Below, piece by piece: positions 1 through 9,619 of a DNA stretch of 64,000 bases. The translations under genes were made by a program, and so were the position numbers. This stretch comes from Sordariomycetes sp. S80-01Y (Eukaryota; Ascomycota; Sordariomycetes). Location of the stretch: assembly GCA_037042185.1 (NCBI GenBank), contig JAXQJY010000029.1:868001-932000 (forward strand). The letters are read 5' to 3'. Numbering within the stretch: position 1 is the stretch's first letter; every line of letters starts with the position of its first letter. The notes beneath the pieces are model-generated. The model was not told where the DNA came from. It saw only the letters and a program-made list of their open reading frames with translations, and ran no database searches.

Positions 1-1381
1 CTTGAGCCCAGCGCGGGTGATCAGGTCCTCCCAGTGCGAGTGAGTCCGCTCAAGAGCGCTCAACATGGTCGCCATGACAATGTCGGTGCTCGTGGCCTCC
101 CAGTGAGCACCAGTCTCCGGGATCACGTTGTCGTTTATGAGAACCTTGCTATATCCTGGCTTCATGGCCAACGTAATGTTTGAGAGTATCTTGATGCAAG
201 TTTCGTCGGGCCAGTCATGCAGGATGGAATGTAGATAGTAAGCCCGAGCGTCTATAGTTAAGATTAATAGGGTGTGATATAAGGGGGGGTGTCAGGAACT
301 CACGCTCGACAGGTTGCTTGTTGTTGAAATCATGGGGCATCTTCTCGATACGACTGCTCAACTGAGTGATGTTGCTGAGAACCATGGGCAGATCTTGTAA
401 CACTAAGCGCCCTGGGATGTCTGGATGAACGCGCAACAAGTCTTCCAGATCATGTCCAATAGACCCCCCAACGTCTACTAGAAAAGCCGAACCCTCGGAC
501 TCGTCGAAGCCGTCGATGAGGTTTTCCTGGATCGGATAAAAGCCTGGATCCACCCATCGGGGACGTCCTAGACTATAGGCCTGCATATGCAAGGCGAATC
601 TGTATCCATCAGGCTGCCCCTGGATGTAGTCAAGATAGTTTTGCTCAGTCTTTAGTGCATCTTGGTAATTGCCGTGGAAGGGGTCACTGGGGGCTTTCCA
701 GTTGTTCTTGGCAGCGAACGTATGAAAGTTGGCATATGCTGGCAGGGCACACTTGGTTCTGGGAAGCCTTAGTAACAGTCAATATCCTGCCGGATAGATG
801 AGACCAACACGACCGGGTACGTTTCACCTATCATTGGAACCGACAAGGCTTTCGTAAAGTGGGTGCGCTCGTACGTGTCAGGCGCGAGCTCCTTGAGATA
901 TCCAACTGCAGCGAGGTGGCGCATCAGTCGTGCTAAGATGATATCAGTCTTTACGCTCGTTGGACTTTGCTCGGAGCCTTACACATTAGAGCAGGATCGA
1001 CTCCCACAGCTTCGCCCAAGTGAGTCGCTTTGAAAGGGCCATCATGCTCGCTCAAGTACTTGAAAGAGCCTGTCTCTATGCCGCAACTGAGAGCAAGAAG
1101 GGTAGAAGGCTGTGAATGTTAAATTTTCTGGACTCTCTGTGAAACAAGGGAGGCGGCTCATAACGCACATCAGCATAGCAATGCCGCATCATTGTGTCCC
1201 GGGGCGTCTCCAACGCGAGAATCAGCTTTCGTGTCGCATTGACCAGCTGAATGCGAGCATCCTCTTCAGAACCAGCCAAGAAACTTTTACCGAGGTTTCC
1301 AACCTCTTCGATAAGGGCGGGAACAGCCCGGGAGTCGTATGCTGTCGCATCAACTGAATGTTTGGTGTTGAACCCAGCCAT
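1..1381 (-). CDS. O-methyltransferase, 3' end outside window
   Basis: SAM-dependent O-methyltransferase of the fungal secondary-metabolism type (plant caffeate-OMT-like fold), expected to methylate a hydroxyl of the cluster's polyketide. Five exons are inferred: 1381-1169, 1109-983, 932-821, 758-304 and 251 to beyond base 1. All introns are GT-AG, 50-62 bp, and all junctions keep frame. The SAM-binding loop reads FLVDVGGSIGHDLEDL in exon 4, and exon 5 has LHSILHDWPDE, which carries the His-Asp pair typical of catalysis. The Met at 1381 is the first in frame before a well-matched N-terminal dimerisation domain. The 3' end lies outside the window, so about 387 residues are visible. It sits at the edge of the PKS cluster and probably belongs to it. 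The family call is secure; the substrate is unknown. Confidence 0.88.
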
Positions 1382-1383
1382 TG

Positions 1384-3030
1384 TGATCTAACGAATGGCG
1401 ATGGAATATATCTCGTGCGCTGACCCAGACAGTCTTCAGCTATCGAGGAGGAAATTGGAATATGTCTATGTGAGCTATACGAAATGGGGGCTATTTTGGG
1501 TCTGGTTGGTCTTGAGAATCTTTCTAGTTTTCATTGGCTAGGACGTATCTGCATAAGCTGTGATTACGTTCGATGATGAAACGGAAGCTGCATGAGCGTA
1601 GATGCAATATCTCGCCGACGGTGCAGTAGCACTGTCAGAATCCTCCACCGGAGTTCTGCCCTTGGACCCCTGGTATAGGATCGCCGCCCGCTCACACCAT
1701 GGATCTCCATCCTCTTCTTGGCGGGAGAACAGGATACTGCCGGCTACCGTGGCTTGCCTTGCTTAAATTGTTTGCCTAGATCGCCAAGGGTCTCTGAAGG
1801 TATCTTTGTAGGGCTCACAGGCCAAAGCATCCATCGTCACTAATCGACCCAGCTCAGCTCGACTCGCGACCTGAGGGACCGGGGGACTCGCATGGATCTG
1901 CCGGCCCGACCAGCGGTTTGACACCACTATTACATCCGCTTCAGAGTTGACGTGGTGGCACATTCTATCGTATACTTCCTGACCATTCTCTCCGCACATT
2001 GCACTCCGTGTGGTCTTCCACATCATGCTTAAGTGGCCCAGCCATAGTGGAGCATGATGGATCGAATCATGGATGAGACATGCGTCCCGGGGATGGACTA
2101 GAATCCTCTGATTGGCTGTGCGTTGGAGTACTGGCTTTCCACTGGCGCTAGCCCCCAACGATGAGATACTAATGCCGACTTTGACACTCGCAGTGAAGAT
2201 GAATTGAAAGCAACTTGAGCAACCGAATCTTGCCCAGATCATCTCTATCTTCAATTAGAACCCATTTCGTTCATTGCGGCTTAACATTTAGAATGCTGGC
2301 ATTTGCTTATTGCGGACGGCTGGGATGTTTACGGAGCCGAACTGGGTCTGAGTGTACCCGAGGCGCGCGCGAACGCTAGTGCCTCGGACTCGGCAGTTCT
2401 GGCCCACTGCGGACGTGACGGTTTGATCTGAAAGCCGCTGTAGGGGGCTCAGGCAGATCATCCGTGCCCTGGAGACTGTCACTGACGTTGTATCAGCCTC
2501 AAAGCTGATGTAGTCCTCCGGTCTAGGGAAATATTCGTTGATGATGATTCCGCTGTCGTCTTGTGGCTTGGGCTGAAAGTATATAGGCAACACATTCAGC
2601 GCAGCTTGAGAAGGATTGACGCCTTGAGTGATTCCTCTGGACACATCAGGTGATATGATATCCTTTGCTCAAGGTATCGACATTTGAATGCCCATACTGC
2701 AACAACCTTGCATCAAATGCGCGATCCTTACAGTCTGTCGACGTGACGGTACTCAAAGGATTTTAGAAGATAAGACAAGCCAGGGGCAGATGTCACCACT
2801 CTAGCCTTACCGTTTCAATTTACGACAAGCAATTGGTCTAGAAGGCATCCCGCCAGGTGGGACCACCGACTTGAGTCCGAGGGTATCGATGCAATGCATT
2901 AGCAGCGTCGCTACGATCAAAAGGGATGGCGCTATAGCAATGGAAAAGTTGAAGATTCATGATTCTGAACGCTCGAGTTCTCTCCCCCTCAATCACTCCT
3001 TCTGGGCCTACGGTCTATGAAATTATCAGT
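1384..3030. other. Gap with two unassigned open frames
   Basis: This gap lies between the O-methyltransferase and the cluster regulator. Two minus-strand open frames, 1763-2254 (163 codons) and 2288-2644 (118 codons), are long for chance, but I recognise no family, see no splice pair joining them, and the second has no ATG at its start. They could be an unknown or decayed cluster gene, or chance. The element CGCCGAC (1613-1619) that recurs in other cluster promoters lies 5' of the methyltransferase start. No RNA gene or repeat is visible. Confidence 0.3.
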
Positions 3031-4261
3031 ATGCGTCAAAGTCGAGAAGCATGCGACCGCTGTCATTCTATGAAGATACGATGCGTACGACCACGTTTGA
3101 GCCAGGCTTGCGAACGCTGCGAGCGTCTGGAGGCGTCCTGCAAGTATAGTCCCCCGGGACGAACCGGGCGTCCACTCGGAAATAGAAGATCCAGGGCAGT
3201 TTCCAATGAGAATCTGCACCGTTTGTCTCCAAATGAATCAGGTAAATCAAATCGTCTTTATGCTTTCAGACGTGTGCTCAAGTTTCGTAGGAGTCAATAT
3301 TGCGCGGGTCGATCATTCAGCCCACACCTCCACCAGTAGTTTCAACAATCTCGACTCGAACGAGCCCTTCCAAACGAGTCTGGGGGACTTTGATATCATG
3401 TCTGGTCAGACATACGCGATCAGCGACGATTCCATGCCCTTCATCGACGTCGAATGCTTGCTCTCGAACAGCAGCATCCAGCAACTGGACTATACAAATT
3501 CGCCGCGAACAGAAGCACGCCAAGCCCTAGAAACAGCAGTTAGGGATACAGCAGGGTCTATGACTTTCACGGAGGAGTCTCCAAGCTTGCATGATACTCA
3601 GCACCCACTAAACCGCCTTCTCGAAGTTCAAACTCGGCTATCGAAATTTTCGATCCCATTCAAAGATCGAATAGACGCCACAGGAGACATAGAAGCCATA
3701 TATCATATCACGCAGACAATGATCACCGTCATAGACGGTATTGAGGAGCAAGCGCCAGGGCAACCAGAGAACCGGGTGTTCGGCTGCAATGCAGCTGTGA
3801 TTTTGTTACTATCCAGCTGTTACACAGGCTTAATCAAAGTTTACCAGAGCCTTGTCGAGATGCTAGGAAACGAGGTCAACGACTCTCCTTCCCCAGCCTC
3901 CAATGTCCCGGGTACGAAAAGACCAAACGTCCCGCAAATCAGTGTCGGGTATCTAAAGCTTTCTATGCCAAGGAAGGCAGCGGCAGAAGTCAACATGCAC
4001 CTCGTCGCCCACACGATCAAGCATTTAAGGAGCGCTTTGCAGCAGTGCGCCGCAAGAATTAGAAGCCCATGCCCCAACCTTCATTCCTCTTCTGGGGACA
4101 TGTCAATCCGTCAGGACAGCGAACTATCAAGAGGTGGCGATGCTCTCAAGGCTATGGTGAGCCAGGCTCTGGCAGAGCTGAGTATGGGGGAGGAAAGACT
4201 CATAGACCACATCCGTGGTGCTATGATGACATTAAGCACGAGGTCTGCAAATATTATATGA
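3031..4261 (+). CDS. AflR-type Zn2Cys6 transcription factor
   Basis: Likely pathway-specific activator of the PKS cluster. Two exons, 3031-3241 and 3291-4261, are split by a 49-bp intron (GTAAAT donor, TAG acceptor) inside a Gly codon; the product is 393 residues. The N-terminus has the binuclear zinc cluster CDRCHSMKIRC followed by CERCERLEASC, with a basic linker after it. The C-terminal half (NRLLEVQTRLSK, then a helical region near VAHTIKHLRSALQQC) resembles the aflatoxin regulator domain of AflR. The chosen Met (MRQSREACDRC) is five residues from the zinc cluster; an upstream in-frame ATG at 2959 would add 24 residues and is less likely. AflR binds TCGN5CGA palindromes, and one such site lies in the P450/enoyl-reductase promoter. 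The family call is strong; cluster control is inferred from position. Confidence 0.85.
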
Positions 4262-4387
4262 ATTAAGCAACTCACTATAACTCGCTTGGTCCTCTTCCTG
4301 CTAAGAAGTCACTCCGCCCTTAAATTCGTTTTGTATACTCATGGTCGAGATGAGATAATCGTGGATCTATTTCCGGGGGACGCGGTA

Positions 4388-6184
4388 CTACAAAACCTTT
4401 AACCTTACCAAGCAGCTTCTCGGCTTAGCATTCAGCATGTCGACTACTTCATTGTCATTGAGCTCCTCTGAAAGGGGAAGAAACTCAAAGCTCCATACGA
4501 GAAGTGTTGTCACCAATCTCAACTGCAGATACGCCAGTCGCTTCCCCCAGCATTCCCTGTTTCCTGCGCTGAAACTCAGTGCAGGGCCAGCTTGAGGATC
4601 GAATATCACATCTCCGGTTCTCACATCCTTGCGCAACCATCTTTCAACCTCGAATTCTTTTGGAGGGAATCCGCTATTCGTCCAATCCGATGGTGTGGTC
4701 ACACCGTGCTGCTTGGATGTTGCGCTGCGTTTGGATTCGTCTACAGCGCACGCCGGCTCGTCCATTGAAGGACCCCAGAGTGGGAAGAACATCTGGGTCC
4801 CTTTGGGTATTAGATGTCCAAGTACCATCATATCTTGAGATGCTTCTTTGATAACAGCTGGAGATGGAGTGTTGCAGCGTAACACTTCTTCGACGAACGC
4901 ATCTAGGTAAGGGATTCGAGATGCGACAATTTCTTCTTGCGATGGCATGCGCCTCTCTGCTGCGGCCAGTGTATGCGTTTCCCGAAGCTGGTGGCGCAGG
5001 TTCCCCTGCACTTCAGTATGCAAACCCAAACGCTTGACGAGGAAGGACAAAACGCTGTGTGTTGTATCCTGGCCACCCATAATGTATCCAAACAACATGT
5101 CGTGGAAGTGTTCTGAGTCAAAAACCGGTGCACGCCTCGACTTCTGGGCAGCATCCAGCTCTCGGGATACCATGAAGTCAACAGCTGCGCGTGGGGAGGA
5201 GCTGCCAGTGTTCGAACGAGCTCTCAGAGTAGCCCGGTCAATGTATGACTGCAAAATCATTCTCCGACTCTGCTGTGCTTTTCGGATGCTTGGTCTAAAT
5301 CGGGCCGCAAACCAGTAAAGTTTCTGGGATGGCGCTTCAGCGGCTTCCCCAATGGCTTGGCCCAGGATCTGCACGCTCTGAAGCAGCACATCAGGTTCGC
5401 AAGACGGGAAGACGTAGACGGAATCTTCTCGTTCCGTTGATGCATCCGCAGGCTCAAGGGATTCTACAAGGTTGCGCATCTTGGCTATGTGACTCTCTTC
5501 GTTTCCGATTCCTATTGAGGAGGCCAGTATAATGTCGGAGGTAAGAGCCTCGAGATCGTGCATTGCGTTGAACGGGCGACTATTCGCAACCTGAGTCTTG
5601 TGCCGCCACAGACCAATGAAGGCAAGTGTTTTGTCGTAGGACGCCGGCATAGAGACCTTTGATGGATTCAGCACAAAATTGGACACTTTCATATCTTGAC
5701 TTACGTTATGGAGGACGGTGGGCGTCATGAGGTCTCTTTGAACTCGCTTAGCGTCCAAAAATCCTGGATCTCGAGTATTCAGACATATGAAATGGTGAGG
5801 TATGGCCCCTGACCACATCGTAGTGTTGAATAGTCCGCGATCAAACTCTTTGCTCCTCCGCAAGAGAATGTCCTGGGCCTCGCGGAAATCCGCTATCACG
5901 ACACTTGGTTTTGCAAACGGGCCCATGAAAAACTGAGTGACTGCCGCGTCATGCTTTCGGGCCAAATTTGACCAAAAGTTCCTCACTCTGCCCCCTGATC
6001 TTTTTAGCTCAAAGAACTCTGGCAGATCTCCCAGTATGCGGTGCGCCGAAGCATTGTTGTAGGGGATACCAGGGATCGGTTTCGGGAAGGCATAAAGATA
6101 GGCGGTATACATGAGTGCAAGCACTGCAGTACCAACAAGAGCCCATGATGTTCTTGGGGCTTCAGTTATGATATTGATTGCCAT
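4388..6184 (-). CDS. Cytochrome P450 monooxygenase
   Basis: Membrane-anchored haem monooxygenase, presumably oxidising the cluster's polyketide. A single exon of 598 residues starts at the Met of MAINIITEAPR; an in-frame ATG at 6265 would add 27 residues of low-complexity leader and is less likely. An N-terminal membrane helix (about residues 14-34) is followed by the Pro hinge PKPIPGIPYN. Visible P450 marks are the I-helix GGQDTTHS, the K-helix ExxR as EEVLR, FEVERWL in the PERF region, and the haem loop FSAGNRECWGKRLA with the thiolate Cys. An insertion of about 20 residues, rich in Ser and Lys, lies just before the PERF region. It shares a 436-bp promoter with the enoyl reductase transcribed the other way. 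I cannot place it in a CYP family. Confidence 0.93.
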   Translation of the reverse strand: MAINIITEAPRTSWALVGTAVLALMYTAYLYAFPKPIPGIPYNNASAHRILGDLPEFFELKRSGGRVRNFWSNLARKHDAAVTQFFMGPFAKPSVVIADFREAQDILLRRSKEFDRGLFNTTMWSGAIPHHFICLNTRDPGFLDAKRVQRDLMTPTVLHNVSQDMKVSNFVLNPSKVSMPASYDKTLAFIGLWRHKTQVANSRPFNAMHDLEALTSDIILASSIGIGNEESHIAKMRNLVESLEPADASTEREDSVYVFPSCEPDVLLQSVQILGQAIGEAAEAPSQKLYWFAARFRPSIRKAQQSRRMILQSYIDRATLRARSNTGSSSPRAAVDFMVSRELDAAQKSRRAPVFDSEHFHDMLFGYIMGGQDTTHSVLSFLVKRLGLHTEVQGNLRHQLRETHTLAAAERRMPSQEEIVASRIPYLDAFVEEVLRCNTPSPAVIKEASQDMMVLGHLIPKGTQMFFPLWGPSMDEPACAVDESKRSATSKQHGVTTPSDWTNSGFPPKEFEVERWLRKDVRTGDVIFDPQAGPALSFSAGNRECWGKRLAYLQLRLVTTLLVWSFEFLPLSEELNDNEVVDMLNAKPRSCLVRLKVL

Positions 6185-6400
6185 CTTGTCCTTGTGGAAA
6201 GGAAGATCAGACGAGGGCGAAGAGGTCGAAGGCCGTCCTGCGACCATCCCGCAACCCTCGTTCATATGGGGCTCAAGTCCGACGTACCTTGTGTCTAGCC
6301 GTGTGAACTCAGTGGTGGAGTAGACCCAAGCCTTTCAAAAATCGCCATTACCACTTAGTTCGATACGCTTTAGGGCCCCCAAGGTAGTTGCATTTCTGCC

Positions 6401-6411
6401 TCGCCCGGCGA
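6401..6411. promoter_or_regulatory. AflR-like palindrome TCGCCCGGCGA
   Basis: A perfect 5-bp inverted repeat around one base, matching the TCGN5CGA form bound by AflR. It lies near the middle of the divergent P450/enoyl-reductase promoter, 217 bp from one start codon and 210 bp from the other. The cluster encodes an AflR-type regulator, which is why I flag it. Binding is inferred only. Confidence 0.4.
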
Positions 6412-6605
6412 CTTTCTCGGTGGTGGGGCATCAAGCCTCCGATGACCTCCGGCTCTATTCAGCGATCAGCGGATTAGCCCCGTCAAGCGTTGAGAAACAA
6501 TGGCCATTTGCGGTACAAACCCACGAGGATTTGACATCGGTCTCAATATCAAGAGTCTACTCCATTGAATCAGGTTCACAATTATATCGTCACTATTGCT
6601 CGCAG

Positions 6606-6614
6606 CCGCCGACC
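6606..6614 (+). promoter_or_regulatory. CGCCGAC element before the enoyl reductase
   Basis: CCGCCGACC lies 7 bp before the enoyl-reductase start codon. The same CGCCGAC core occurs twice before the PKS (9305 and 9341 regions) and once 5' of the O-methyltransferase (1613-1619). It could be a shared cluster element, although this copy is probably in the 5' leader. Confidence 0.25.
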
Positions 6615-6620
6615 AGCCCA

Positions 6621-7796
6621 ATGAAGCAGACGATGCAGGCGATTGTGGTCACCGAGGGAGGCAGAGCAGCCGAGGTCAAAGAGATCCCGCTTCCACAACT
6701 CCGCGATGAATGGATACTTGTCAAAGTCAAATCAGTGGCCGTGAACCCAACAGACTACAAGCACATTGACTTTGGAGGTGCCGATGCAGGTTCTCGAGTG
6801 GGTTGCGACTATGCTGGCGTAGTTGAAGCCATAGGCGCCAGAGTTGATCGATTCAAAAAGGGTGACCGAATCGCCGGTCTCGTTCATGGCGGGTGAGACT
6901 GCAAGTCCCGGAATACGGTCTGTAAATTTTGCTAACTAATTGCCCTAGTGACCGAAGTAATCACGAAAATGGAGCATTTGGCGAGTTTCTGATTGCGAAA
7001 CCGGGAGTTGCCATACGAATGCCCGATAACATGAGTTTCGAAGAGGCAGCCACCTTAGGAGTCTCTTTAGCTACGGTCGTAAGCAGCTCCCTCTAGTTGT
7101 TTCGGGAAAGCAACGTGGTAAGGCTAACCCTAGCACCAGTGTCAAGGGCTTTACAAGTCACTCAAATTGCCTCTACCTACATCTCCGACAACGAAACCAA
7201 CATACCTACTCATCTACGCCGCCAGCACCGCAACAGGCTTGTATGGTATACAGTTTGCCAAAGCTTCGGGGTTTACGGTGGTCGCAACAGCATCTCCTCA
7301 CAACTTTGAGTTCCTGAAGTCTCTTGGCGCCGACGCTGTGTTCGATTACCGCCACCCGACGTGCGCTGCGGATATCAAGAACTTCACACGTAATAAGTTA
7401 ACATATGCATGGGACTGTATGGGCACTGGGGCGAAAGTGTGTGCTGCTGCCATGAGCGACGTAGACGACGGCACGTATGGCACGATAAACCCCACAGATA
7501 CGAAGCTGTTAAGATCCACGAATCCAAAGGTCCGAGGACCGCTCTTGACAGTCGCCTATGAGGTTTTTGGCGAGCCTTGGATCTGGAACGGTTATAACAT
7601 GCCGCCAAATGAAGAGGAACTTGAATTTGCCACTGATTTCTTCCAACTGGCGGAGAGGCTTCTCGCTGACGGCGTCGTTAGGCCTATTAAGCCGGCTGTC
7701 AACAAATTTGGAGATGGGCTTCCTGGTGCCCTGGAGGGCCTAGAAGAGTTGAGGAGGAACAGAGTGAGTGGGACTAAGCTTGTGTATACCCTTTAA
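6621..7796 (+). CDS. Trans-acting enoyl reductase (LovC type)
   Basis: NADPH-dependent medium-chain dehydrogenase/reductase of the LovC type, which reduces enoyl intermediates on the ACP of a partner HR-PKS. Three exons (6621-6892, 6949-7078, 7140-7796) encode 352 residues; introns of 56 and 61 bp have clear GCTAAC branch sites. The GroES-like domain has VNPTDYKHID and GCDYAGVVEAIG. The cofactor domain has AASTATGLYGIQFAK followed by TASPHNFEFLKSLGAD, close in form to LovC (STATAT, SPHNF). No structural zinc loop is seen, as expected for this group. A second ATG at 6633 is a possible start. The gene is divergent from the P450 and lies 1.8 kb from a PKS whose own ER looks dead, so it very likely serves that PKS. 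Confidence 0.92.
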
Positions 7797-7841
7797 CGCT
7801 CTTCAACCGTTGTTTGGCACGGCCGCTTTCTCGTTCAAAAT

Positions 7842-8854
7842 TTATTCATAGCAATCAAAGCCATCATCCTTGAGTTCTGCGTCCATACCAGCGATTTGGC
7901 TTTGCTCATTTTCCGACAAAACAATCCCAAACTCCTCCGCCAATGCCGAGATGCGATCGTACTCTGTGTAAAACTTCCATATCACCTTGGTCTCGCCTTT
8001 GTAGTTCCTTCGCAGCTCATCTTCAACCATTAAGAGATACCCGACCGGAACCTCTTCCTCGAAAAGGGTCAGGAAGCAGGCAGGCTGTGGTGCAGCCCAG
8101 CTCGTGCCCAGAGTAGCATAAGCAACTCTCAGCATTTCGAAGTCATGATCCTGCCATTCGGTCTCGGTAAATGCCCAAACGTCGAGCCACGGCTCCTCTT
8201 CTTTTGACTTGATTTGTAGCCGCCACCATTTTTGCTTCGGATGAATGCACCCTGGAAGCGTATCGTGTATCAGTCGTCTTCGGCGGGGCCAGATGTCGAC
8301 CTCGGGCTCGTTGTGTGCTAGGAGCACGGGAGTAGGTGATCCGGATGGTCCATGACTGGTATCTACCAAGTAATCACGACCACCTATTGTCACGATCGTG
8401 TTCAGATGGACCCTAGGCTCCGGACTTAGGCAATGCCGCTGTGAAGAACGATCATGGCTTACCAGGGACCGAAAGATGGTCGAGACTTGTCCATATGGCT
8501 ACTGGCGCGAAGGCCAGCAGCCGTATTAATCCGGCCGCCAGTACAATAGACGGTAAAGTTGAAAGTTCTGAGAAGCTTGGCAAACAGAATGTGAATCTGG
8601 TCACAAACGCCGCCCCGACGACGGTTGACAACGTTATCATACACAAGATCGGTCCTCGACGGAAGGGAGTGGTGAGGCGAATAAACTAGATCCAGATTCT
8701 CCAGAGGCACTTTGGCAAGCTGGTAGCCTTGTAATTTGGTGATTGCTTGCAATGCATGCGGACCATCAGGCCCCTGGCGGAGCCACTCTCGGACTTGCTG
8801 TGGAACGGAAATATAGTTGAGGTAGTTGTCCACCATCTCCGAAGAGAGTGACAT
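7842..8854 (-). CDS. Arylamine N-acetyltransferase-like acyltransferase
   Basis: Member of the arylamine N-acetyltransferase family, which moves an acyl group via a cysteine thioester to an amine. Two exons, 8854-8463 and 8412-7842, with a 50-bp intron (GTAAGC donor), encode 320 residues. The catalytic triad appears complete: Cys84 in RRRGGVCDQIH, His133 in VHLNTIV, and Asp148 in LVDTSHG; the His-Asp spacing of 15 is the family norm. Residues around the triad are divergent: DTSHG where most members have DVGFG, and DQIH after the Cys. It lies between the trans-ER and the PKS, divergent from the PKS. Cytosolic fungal NATs usually detoxify aryl amines, but RifF, a bacterial relative, releases a polyketide as an amide. 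That role here is my inference. Confidence 0.88.
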
Positions 8855-9619
8855 GTTGGAAGATGGGAAATTGAATCAATAATGCGGTCAAGATGCGGTA
8901 CTTCTCAATGTTGCTAGTTATTTCCTACATATACAGCCTCATCTCCAAGATGATCGAAAGATGAAAGGCAACTGGCCAACGACAGGGATCTGGGATGCAG
9001 GTAGCGGCCCGCGGAACGCAAAAGACCCCGATGTAAGCTTCCGTTTCTGCATCGGCATATGCACGGACGGCCTATACAACGTACCACCGCCGAGCATAAG
9101 GAGACGGCGACTTCTTTGACTCTACTATACCTGAATCGTTTAATGCCGCGAAAAGACAAGGGTCCGGCCATCTCGCAATGCTGAGGGAACCCTTCGCAGG
9201 AATCACATGCTCCTCCCTATGGGTAAATGGTTGCGGATCTATGTACTGCACATGTGCGCTAGGATTTGTTGGCAATAGCCGTCTTGTACTACATAGCAGA
9301 CGATCCGCCGACCGGCGGCTACGGCATAGTCACATTAAAGCCGCCGACGTGAGACGCCCACCCTTGTTTACCCTAGTTGGAGCCAATGGGCTACCTAATT
9401 CCTAGGAGATCATGATCGCTCGTGCTTTCCATTCAAAATGAAATAGTAAATCAACTTAGCTTCTCCATACAACATATGTCGAGACGATTATCACCGGTCT
9501 CTGGTTGCAGCGAAAATTACCTCTAAATTTCGGGTTTGTCTGCTCTGGCGTTTTCGGTGGCCCTACTTACTTGCATGTTCATCCTTTGCCGAGGGTACGT
9601 GTAGTTACTTCTTGGCTTC
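8855..9619. promoter_or_regulatory. Divergent NAT/PKS promoter region
   Basis: This 765-bp non-coding stretch should drive both the NAT and the PKS. It holds a perfect 6-bp inverted repeat CCGCCG-AC-CGGCGG at 9305-9318, the CCG...CGG form often bound by Zn2Cys6 dimers, and a second CCGCCGAC at 9341-9348. No gene is supported. Confidence 0.45.
9305..9318. promoter_or_regulatory. CCGCCG-AC-CGGCGG inverted repeat
   Basis: A perfect inverted repeat with 6-bp arms about 300 bp before the PKS start codon. Zn2Cys6 dimers commonly bind inverted CGG triplets, so this is a candidate operator for the cluster regulator. Confidence 0.35.
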
